From contig NZ_JTGN01000007.1 in assembly GCF_000797495.1 (NCBI RefSeq), positions 223,654 through 287,653 of the forward strand: 64,000 nt of DNA, written 5' to 3'. Source of the DNA: Robinsoniella peoriensis (lineage in GTDB: Bacteria > Bacillota > Clostridia > Lachnospirales > Lachnospiraceae). The translations under genes and the position numbers were made by a program. The notes below the pieces were generated by a model. The model had not been told where the DNA came from. It did no database searches and saw only the letters and a program-made list of their open reading frames with translations. Numbering within the stretch: position 1 is the first letter of the stretch; every line of letters starts with the position of its first letter. Positions 1 through 10,200 of this stretch are shown in pieces.

Positions 1-590
1 TTACAATCGAAGATCCGGTTGAGTATGTGCACCAGCATAAAAACTGTATGGTAAACCAAAGAGAAGTCGGAGTAGATACCAACAGCTTTGCAGCTTCTCT
101 AAGGAGTGCACTCCGTGAAGATCCGGATATTATCCTGGTTGGAGAAATGCGGGATCTGGAGACCATAGCATCGGCAGTAACGGCAGCCGAAACCGGCCAC
201 CTTGTTTTTTCTACACTGCATACAACAGGAGCAGCACAGACAATAGACCGAATTATTGATGTATTTCCTCCGTATCAGCAGCAGCAGATCCGGACACAAT
301 TAGCTTCGGTTTTAAAGGCGGTAATATCCCAGCAGCTGATACCCACAGCAGACGGAAATGGCAGGGTAGCAGCCCTTGAAATATTATTGATAACAGATGC
401 CGTTGCGAATATGATCCGTGAAAATAAATGCCACCAGATTACTTCCGTATTACAAACAGGCGGCAGGCTGGGTATGCAGTCCATGGATGGACATTTACTG
501 GAACTGGCACAAAACCATATCATAAAACCGGAAATGGCGGTTGACTATGGTATCGACAAAAACATGTTAATGCAAAAGCTTTTCGCGTAA
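1..590 (+). CDS. pilT: Type IV pilus retraction ATPase PilT-like, 5' truncated
   Basis: The reading frame is open from the window edge (frame of base 3), so the N-terminal part, including the Walker A P-loop, lies outside. What is visible is the C-terminal half of a PilT/GspE secretion ATPase: TIEDPVEY (Asp box), the Walker B region LVGEMRDLETI, the His box HLVFSTLHT, and the MIREN element in the position of the PilT AIRNLIRE motif. In the family these hexameric cytoplasmic ATPases depolymerise type IV pili and drive twitching or DNA uptake. The gene sits 88 bases upstream of a prepilin gene and a giant prepilin-like gene, which supports a pilus role rather than general secretion. PilT is preferred over PilB because the visible end lacks a tetracysteine zinc motif and keeps the MIREN element. 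Confidence 0.85.
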   Translation, partial: TIEDPVEYVHQHKNCMVNQREVGVDTNSFAASLRSALREDPDIILVGEMRDLETIASAVTAAETGHLVFSTLHTTGAAQTIDRIIDVFPPYQQQQIRTQLASVLKAVISQQLIPTADGNGRVAALEILLITDAVANMIRENKCHQITSVLQTGGRLGMQSMDGHLLELAQNHIIKPEMAVDYGIDKNMLMQKLFA

Positions 591-678
591 TTTTTTTGCA
601 TCCTCAATGTGATATAAATTTGATAAATCCCCAAAGGGTTTATACATACAAAAACATAAATTTAAGGAGGTATGAATT

Positions 679-1137
679 ATGACATTCATGCAGAAGCTGA
701 GAAAATCAGCGAAAGAGAAGAAAGGTTTTACACTAATCGAATTGATCATCGTTATTGCTATTATTGCAATCCTGATCGCTTTGATCGCACCTAATTTGGT
801 GAAGTTTTTATCAACGGCAAGAAAGACATCTGTAGATGCTAATGCTAAGACGGCGTATACTTCAATTCAAACATTGCTTACAGAGAAGGAAACTCAAAAT
901 ATACAAATTAAAGATGGGACGTATGTAATAGAAGGCAATGGTACTACAGTTACGATAACAACCAAACCAACAGCTGATTCTACAAATGTAGTATTAGTTG
1001 ATGACGATCTTAAAGATTTTTTTAATGCCAAAGAATTAAAAGGAGTAACTATAACAGTAATGATTGATACTGGAAATATTTTAAAGAGTGTTAAATGGGA
1101 GGCAAATGACAAAACCGGTAACTATCCTTCCGTTTAA
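679..1137 (+). CDS. Type IV prepilin (probable major pilin)
   Basis: A 152-residue protein with a class-III prepilin signal: a basic leader ending KEKKG, cleavage expected between Gly16 and Phe17, then FTLIELIIVIAIIAILIALI as the hydrophobic stalk. The conserved Glu is at position 5 of the mature chain (Glu21). A prepilin peptidase outside the window would process it, and the helix would pack into the pilus core. The head (about residues 45-152) is short, polar and Lys/Thr rich with no cysteines, so no disulphide D-region. AAGGAGG ends eight bases before the start. It is small and lies next to pilT, so it is the likeliest major subunit here. A hairpin follows at 1151-1172, between it and the giant pilin-like gene. 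The base composition is more AT-rich than the downstream housekeeping genes. Confidence 0.85.
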   Translation: MTFMQKLRKSAKEKKGFTLIELIIVIAIIAILIALIAPNLVKFLSTARKTSVDANAKTAYTSIQTLLTEKETQNIQIKDGTYVIEGNGTTVTITTKPTADSTNVVLVDDDLKDFFNAKELKGVTITVMIDTGNILKSVKWEANDKTGNYPSV

Positions 1138-1150
1138 AAGTTCTTTATAT

Positions 1151-1172
1151 AAGGCAGGTAATAACCTGCCTT
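1151..1172 (+). terminator. Hairpin between the small pilin and giant pilin genes
   Basis: AAGGCAGGT pairs perfectly with ACCTGCCTT around a four-base loop (AATA). The following bases are AAATAAAATT, not a T-run, so it would be a leaky terminator or an mRNA-stabilising 3' end rather than a full stop. Its place, 14 bases after the pilin stop and 114 before the giant gene, suits lowering expression of the giant protein relative to the small pilin. This role is inferred. Confidence 0.45.
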
Positions 1173-1285
1173 AAATAAAATTATCCCTATTATTAAGTGC
1201 AGAATAAAAAATACTACATTTACTAATATGAATAATACCTAATTTTTATCTCAAAAATATCACCCCAAGAAAGGATGAACTTATA

Positions 1286-4200
1286 ATGTTTGCCAAAATA
1301 AAAAAAACACTCAAAGAAACAAAAGGCTTCACATTATTAGAAATGATTTCCGTAATCACCGTTGTAGCTATCATAGGTACAATCGTAACAGTAGCCGTAT
1401 ACGGCTATATGGTAACCGCATATATGCTCAAAGCAAATCAAACAGCGGAAACTGTTTTTTACGCTGCGCAGAATTATCTGACACAGCAAAAAGATATGGG
1501 TGCATTAGAACAATTTAATGAGCGCATTTCTACATATGATACCGGACTAAACACTGCCAGAATGGAAGACATATTGCAGTTAAATGGTTATTTTCCGGAT
1601 GATGATCCCAGTGTTAAAGAGGAGTGGGAGAAGAACCATAACAGCAGTAAAATAGTCTCCGTATTTGTTAATAGTAAGAAGGGATATTTAGGAAACAGAG
1701 AAGACATGTCATCAAAGGATAATGATCTGTATTTTTATAATCCTTTCTGGACAGAGATCATCGAACCAAGTATAAAGGATGAGAACATTACCGATCATTG
1801 TTTTTTACTGGAATATGATGAGGCAACCGGTATCGTTCTTAGCGTTTTTTATTCCGAAAAAATAGATGATTTTTGCCGTAAACCATCTATTTATCCATAT
1901 GAACTGAATAGCAGCGAAAAATATAACGTGGTAAAACGCGATACCAAAAGTCTGAAAGAAAAACGTCAGGGCTACTATGGAATCAGTATGTCCAACTATG
2001 CCAACAGCAAGGTGGAAGTATATCAACCGGCTGTAAAATTAGTGAACAGTGACAGACTATACTTAGAATGGCAGGATAAAAATTTACCACTTGAAGGAGC
2101 AGGGGCAGAGGCAGGAAACCCTGCTTTTTCCGCCGATTCTTCTCTTGCGGGGAAACTATATTATGATGTCAAAATAAAGTCAAAAAACAGACCTGATTTT
2201 AGTATTTCTATACCAAAAATCAAAGCGGTTATTGGTACCCCGACTGATTGGAAAACAGCTGAAGAAAAAGCAGGTACCTCTTCTAATCCAATTTTTATTT
2301 ATGATAGCAGTACCAATACGTACTCTTTGAGCTTGGATTGTATCCATTACAGTATATTAGAAAAATATAAAGGGATTTTGTCTACCGATAATATTTACTG
2401 TGAAGTAACTCCGAAATTGGAGGGGATGTCCGTTTCAGAAGAAAAAGGTGTTTCCAATTATGAAAGTGCCAGCTTTGGGGGTGGAGAAAAAGAAGCTGAT
2501 TATAATGGAGCAATGGTGGATGCAGGCGGAAGCGGCAAAATGGAAACCGGATTAGAAGAAAATAATTCCACTTCAGATTATCCTTATACCATTAAATATG
2601 CCCGCCATCTAAACAATATGCGAAATGTAACTGCAGAATCTTATTTTCTGCAGACAGGTGATATTAACTGGAAGATTCCGGAATACAACAATGACAGTTC
2701 CCATTCTTTGATGTTAAGTAAGAAACTTTTTGAACCAATTGTGTTTGTAAAAGAAGTAAAAGCGGATCAAAATGATCTTACCAATATCGTAACAGAGTTT
2801 AAAGGAAAATATGATGTTGAAGAGACATTAGATGAAGACAATAATAAAAGAAATTTCAAAATAGCCGGCATCGATATCAAAGCAGATGCCAAAATCGGAA
2901 ATAATGTAGGACTTTTTGCGGTAAATAGCGGTGAGATTAAAGGACTGCGTCTCCTTAATACATCGGTATCCGGAATTACAAATGTAGGTGCCGTCACAGG
3001 CACAAATAATGTTTCCGGAAAAATTACAGATGTTCAGGTACAGGCAGCGGTGCAGGCAGAAATTATAAATAGCAGCGGTGAGGAAAGTGATACCAATGAA
3101 GTTACAGATTTTGGAAAAAACATTGGCGGTGTTATTGGTTTAAATAAAGGAGAAGTGTCGGATATTACCACACTGCCAGTCGTTAACAATGAATCGAAAG
3201 CAATACAGAATATTGTATCCGGTACCTATAATGTCGGTGGTATGATTGGATTAAACTATTCGGATAAAGTAACTTCCCTTAAAAATTATAACAATTTGGG
3301 AATCGTAACCAATGGTGACGAAGTAATACAAAATTTTGGCGGAATAGCAGGACAAAATGAGAATGCAGGTAAATTATCGTCTTGCGTTAATAAAGGTGTC
3401 ATTAGTCTAAATAACAAAAATGAACCGGCGGAAGATGATTCCGGTACATCAACCAAAGAACCTCTATATATTGGCGGAATTGCAGGCTATAATGAAGGTA
3501 AATTAAAAAAATGCGAAAATGTACTGGACGAAACATATTTTTCCGAATGCGATAAGCTTTTAGAGACTTGTTTAAATGCTTTAAATAAAGAAAACGGAAC
3601 ATTACCCTCTTATTCAGGAAGGGGCGTTGGCGGTATTGCAGGTGGTAATTTTGGTGAAAAAGCAGAAGTCATTGACTGCTTTGTAAATAATGCCGTTCTG
3701 GGTAAGGATTTTGTAGGCGGACTCATCGGCATCAATATGGGAAGTGTTACAAACGAAGGACTGATATCTTCCATACTGGAAAATTTAACAGGGCGAAAAG
3801 AGGATGTCAGTGGTCTTGTAATTGGAAGCGGCAACATGGTTGGCGGCATTTTTGGATATACAGATGCAAAGAATACAGAGATTTCTAATTATGTTAATTC
3901 CTCAAATGTTCTGGGTGCATCTATGGTCGGCGGCATTATGGGTATGAATGGGGCAGATTTTAACAGCATACAGGAATTATTGGATGCTGACTGGATTGGA
4001 AATCTGGATGACCTCGTTTCCGGTACCGATGAATATTATAAGAGACTCATGCAGAAAGATCTGAATGATACTGAGAGAAATAATATAGAAAATGCTTTGC
4101 GTAATTATTACTCTGAATTAATGCAGGGAGGATTAGCAGCAAAATACATCAACGATGTAAATAAGATAAGCAACTGCACCAATATGGGATTTGTTTATGC

Positions 4201-7200
4201 AGCTAAACGATACAGCGGAGGTATTACCGGAGTAAACTATGGTGAATTAAACAAATGTATTAGCAGCTTTGAAGAAAAAGAAAACGGTCTGGTTAATTCA
4301 AACTACGATTTTCTTACAACGGCAGACTGTGCAGGAGGGATAGCAGGATTAAATCTCGGAACTATAACAGGTGATGGATCCAATAATTCAAACAGTAATA
4401 ACTATGTATATGGCAATTCTTTTGTTGGCGGGATTGTTGGATGGAATGTATCCTCCATTAGTGGATACCGCAGTATCTCCGGGTCTGTACGGGGCCGGAA
4501 CAATTATGTGGGCGGATATCTGGGAATGAATTCTGACTTAAGCGGTATAAATGGTGTTGAGGTAGCCTACAATGGCGGTACGGACTCACAAATTACCGGT
4601 AAAAATTATGTAGGCGGAATCATTGGCTGTAATATTGTTCCGGTTGAGAAAAATGATCAGTTAAAGGTTCAGATCACAGGAACTACAACCGGCAATATTT
4701 CGATCAAAGGAGAAGCCTATGTGGGAGGAGTTATCGGTTATCATTCCTGTATTGAAAATTTGAATAATGTTCCCATCCAATGTGCAAGTCTGACTGCATC
4801 ATACCCTTATGGTGTCTTTGATGCGAATACTTCGCAGACACAGAATGAAGCACAGAAAATCATAACGAACTTTGTAAGCTGCAGAAATACTGCGTCGGTA
4901 ACCGGTTCCCGTTATGTTGGCGGAATTATCGGCTGTAATGAAAAGGGCAGTAATTTAGCGGTAAATTCAAGCAATAATTATGGCGATGTATCAATTGTAA
5001 TCCCGAATGGCATTCAGATAGAAGAAGATGCGGCAACATCGGATCAGATCACAGGGACTTCCTATTTTATCGGGGGAATTACCGGCAGAAATACATCGAC
5101 CGGTTTAATTCAACAATGTTACAACGAAGGAAATGTAAAATCCCCAAGCAAATATCTGGGCGGACTGTGTGAAGTAAACGAGGGAATCATCCTAAACTGC
5201 GTCATAGGAGATGCAAAAAGTTTTAAAATTGAAGGCAAGAGCAGTGTTGGAGGAATCGTCGGATTAAACCATACCACAGATCCATCAAACCCGGCACGGG
5301 TTGAAAAATGCAGCGCCAATCAATATGCTTCCATCGTTGGCGGCAGTAATACCGGAGGTCTTGTAGGTACAAATGAAGCTTCCATTGTTAATTGTACTAC
5401 GTATGCCAATGTATCTGCGCCGGGCGGGGATAAAGTAGGCGGTATAACCGGTTTTAACAAAGGAAGTATATCTGGTACGGAAATCGGAAGTGAGCGGATT
5501 ATACCTGCTGTAGTGGGCAGAAACTATGTTGGAGGATTGATCGGAGTTAACGAAGGAATCCTTTTACAAGACGGCTCTGACAACGAGACAACATCCCAGG
5601 GGGTGCAGCCGACTCTGGAAAATTTAGTGAACCGGGCAAATGTTACAGGGGAAAATTATGTCGGCGGTATCGTAGGCAGCCATAATTCCAAGACCATAAA
5701 ATCCTGCAGTAACTATGGCAATATTACATCAGAGAAAAAAGATTCATCGGATAATGTAATTGGTTCCGGTTATGCAGGCGGTATTACCGGGGTGAATGAA
5801 TCGGGCAAAGAAATAACCGATTGCCAAAATTATGGAAATGTATCCAGTAATTTCGGTCAGTCCGGCGGAATCGTAGGCATGAACTTAGGCTCGATACAAA
5901 GCTGCTACAATCGTTTCGGAACCATAAGAAGTGATTATGCTCAGGCAGGAGGCATCACAGGAACCAACTCCGGCGTCATTCAGGCCAGTCATAACCTGGG
6001 GAGTGTAACAGGTGCTGTCACAGGTACAGAAAATAATGCTATTGGCGGAATTGCAGGTATCAATAACAGTGCTTCCCAAGGTTTAGCAGCAGGTGACATT
6101 AAGGACTGTACATCAAAATTAAATGATACAAATTCAAACTCTGTTACAGGCAGTAATATAGTGGGCGGCATTGTGGGTTGGAACCAGGGATCTGTTACAA
6201 TGAAAAAGAACAATGGTGAAAACAATAATGTTTCCATTAATATCAATGTAAATCAGGCTGCGGTTAACAGTACCTCCGGAAATACCCCGTTGATCGGCGG
6301 CATAATCGGAAAAGACGACAGAAAAGTGACGGCTCAGAATCCGCCAGGCATTGAAAACTATATCTACAGCGGAACCATTCAAATTAGTGAAATGGCACAG
6401 ACCTTATATGCCGGCGGAATAATCGGCTATAATAACAAAGGGCATATTGTGAAAAACTGTGAATTCAGAGGTACTGTCAGCGGACTTGGAAACAGAAATT
6501 TCGACGACAAGGGCAACCTGAAGACGGATGGAGGTGTAGGCGGTATTACCGGGCGCAATGCGGGAACGATATATTTAAACCAGATTGGAGATAGTAATGA
6601 ATATGGTATTAACACAACGCCCGATACCCCTTCTTCCATTAACGGCTGCACAAATGTAGGCGGAATTGTGGGAATTGGAGATAAGGACAGCAGCATTTTA
6701 TGTGACACACCCAATAATGGTAATGCAAAAAAAGGCTATATCGTTAATTATAGCTCGGTAACAGGTGTTTTAAATGCAGGCGGTATTTATGGCAACAGCA
6801 GTGTTGCAATAGATAGCTGCAAAAATAAAGGGGTTATAGGTGGAAAAACACGTATAGGAGGAATAAGCGGGTCACATAATAATTCAGCAAATATTACGGA
6901 TTGCGAGAATACATCAGAAGCTCAGATTAATCCTTTGCAGGAGAATGCCAGCGAATTAGGCGGTATCGTAGGATATGCTGGCAGCACTACGATTTCCAAC
7001 TGTAAAAACATGGGAATAATCTGTTATGCAGATGAAAATAATCAACCTGCCGGTATTACAAATGTAGGTGGTATTGCAGGTAATGGCTCAACATCTACGT
7101 TTATAAATTGTAAGAATGGTACAGCTGGTGAAACCCTGGATTTCCTAACCTGTGATGTCCGTAATGCAGGAGGGATTGTGGGTAATTATGCAGGTCCCAA

Positions 7201-10200
7201 ACCAGGAAAGGACGTAAAGAATGCGGAAGATCTAAATACCCTGGTAAAAAACTTTGATTCCTGCAGCAATTATATGAATATAGTTATGAATGGCGATTTA
7301 TGCGGAGCTGTTGGAGGGATCGTGGGCAATGCTTCCGGTAATGACCTGTATCTGATTCTTAATTCCTGTAACAATTACGGTAAAATAAAAATGAATTCCA
7401 ATAAAAAACTGGATATTTATAATTATCAGAATTGCGGTATGGGTGGAATTGTCGGCTATGCAACTACAAAAGTATATATTAAAGATTGTAACAATTCCGG
7501 AGTAGTAGATGTCAATAATTATGCCCAGGTCGGAGGCATCATAGGGGTAATAAAAAGTAAAAGCAATGCAGTTTCAGTAGGTTTAATAGAAAGCTGTAAC
7601 AATAACGCAGCCAGTACCATAAAGGGCGGCGGTGATGTAGGAGGTATCATCGGAAGACAGGAAGATGGAGCGTACCTGAAAGTTCAGAATAATGAAAATA
7701 GTGGTTCCATTTCCGGAATTCAAAACGTTGGCGGAATATTAGGGCGTATATACCAGGGAACTTCCAGTGCTTTTAATACAGGAGAATACAGTAACTGCAC
7801 AAATAAAGGCAATGTTTCCGCCATATGGAACAAGGAAGCAAATGCAACTCCCTCCGGTATAGGCGGATGTGTCGGTTTTGTGCCATATGCGGGAGAATTA
7901 TTTACAAATTTAATTAATGATGGTGTGGTATCTGTTGATGAGTCGGTAGGTTCCAGGACTGTGACAGGGGTAGGCGGTATCGTAGGATCATTGGGCAGTA
8001 CGGCAAATTCAAACAGTACGTTTAAAAATTGTTCGAATAAAAAGGACTTAGTCTTTGACAGGGCGGATATCCAGATTAATTCCCTGGGAGGAATTGCGGG
8101 ATCCATGGCTTCACCGGCAGGAACTGCACTAAACGGCTGCACAAATTATGCAAGTGTAATATCCAACGATTCATCGGTCAATGTGGGCGGCATCGTAGGT
8201 GCTCTTTCTGGCGGAACGATAACAGCATGTTCAACCCGAATCCCGACAGGGTCAGCAGTTCCTTTCATACAAGGGGGCCAGCGTGTCGGAGGAATCGCGG
8301 GTTATGTCAGCGGCGTTGCCACAAAGGTTATGAGTGATATTAAAATTGATCCCGAGAATGAATCAAAACAGTTCAGGGCTACTTATAACACATTTCATGT
8401 GACCGCGGATAAAGAAGCAGGGGGAATTGTAGGAGAATTAGCAGGTTCGGCTATTTTATCTGTTTACAACACCGGAAATGTATCCGTTAAACGTGTGGCG
8501 GCAAGTGAACTGTCCAATGTAAATTCTGCGGGCGGTATTGTCGGGTATGCAAATGATGCTTCCACCCTGAATAAAGGTATCGTAATCAATTGCTACAGCC
8601 TTGGCAAAATCGGCTGGACTGACGGAAAGGCGGCTTCTAAAGATGATGTATGCGGTTACATTGGCGGAATTATAGGTGCTCGCAGATATATAGGAAACGG
8701 CAGTGACTTACGTGATAAAACATGTACGGGAGCCAGTATACGTGACTGCTATTTTATCAGTGACAGAGTAGCTTCCACCCTGCCATACTTAAAACTCGGC
8801 AATACCCCCTTACAATTTCATCAATGGATGGTTGGTAATGAACCGTTTGCGAAATATAATACCGACAATGGTGACAGTCAAAGCTATACGGTAAAGGATG
8901 CAGCCGGCGAAAAGGGTTATTGGAATGAAGCAAGTTTTGATGCGCTTCTTGATACAATAGGAAAAACAGATGATTTCACCTGGGATAAAAACGATGAACT
9001 TACAAATGTAAATAACATCCTGCAGAATTATTTTTATGAGCTGCCGATACCGGATACCAAGGAAGTTACCGGCGTAAAAGGAACAACCTACGAAATGAAA
9101 TGGAAGGGATTAGTCGGCTTAACCAGTGGTTATGAAGTATCTATCTATACCAGTTATAAATATGTGGATGGGATTAAGACAGGTGATGGGGCAGCAATAT
9201 GGAGCAGTCATTACGACAGTAATAATCTGGAAGGACTGACATTGAATCTTAAAAATATTGCAGCTAAATATATGGGACAGAAACTGTATTTATCCATTCA
9301 GGCTAAAGGATACAGTGTTGGTGAAGGGGAAAATAAAATTGATATTACCACCGATAGTAAAACGTCCATCGTACAGTCCTTTGTGATGATGCCGCCATTA
9401 CCGACAGTAGAAGTTCCGGATCAATTGGATATACAACAGGAATCCAAGAGCAGTAAGGTAACGCTCTCCATAAAAAATTTAAACGATTATTACAAAGATA
9501 GTCCTTATAATGATTACAATGGTTTGCGGGAATTAAGTCAGGGGCATCTCTTAGAAAATAATTTATATGAGATGTATAAAAACGGAACGGCAAAGATCAA
9601 AGTCATTGATTATTTCTTAAATAGTGAAAATGATGCATATTTTCAATGGCATTCCAATGAGCATGAGATGAATATTAACTGGGAAACGGGAGAAGCCACC
9701 TTAACTATTGACTATAGCCAGCCGGGTGAAAAATATGAAAATAAGTTCTGGCATGCGTATTTAGTACAGATATGTATCTCAGACCAACAGAACTCAACGT
9801 CGTTAAACCCGGATACGTATTCGGATAATATGGTTAAATATCGTTATTTGTCTTCCGATACGGAAGAAAAGAGATTTTTATTAAGTACGACTACCAGTCT
9901 GACACCACCGAAAGGCCTGGAAAAGACTTATACCGGTACCACCGCAGAACCGGCATATAGTTTAACCTGGCAGAATCCCAACGAAAGCAAAGAGAATGTA
10001 AAAGGATACAAAGTAGTGATAACCAATCCGGCTACAGGAAAATCGATTGAAAAAGAACTGCTTAAAACGGAGGCCCTGCGTTATGATTTAACCTCAGAAA
10101 ATATTAAAGAATTGATGGGAGATGATTATCCAAAACCAGAAACGATAAATAATACACTAAACTGGTCTGTTACAGCTTTAAGCGGAAGCAATGTGGAAGA

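Noticed and set aside
7720..8142. 140-codon minus-strand frame inside the giant pilin gene
   Set aside because: Pro-rich antisense reading of the GG repeats (GGI codons read back as PP/IPP), a pattern seen throughout the array.
2891..8680. CRISPR or DNA-level tandem repeat
   Set aside because: Units are similar at protein level only; spacing and DNA sequence vary and there is no constant direct repeat with unique spacers.
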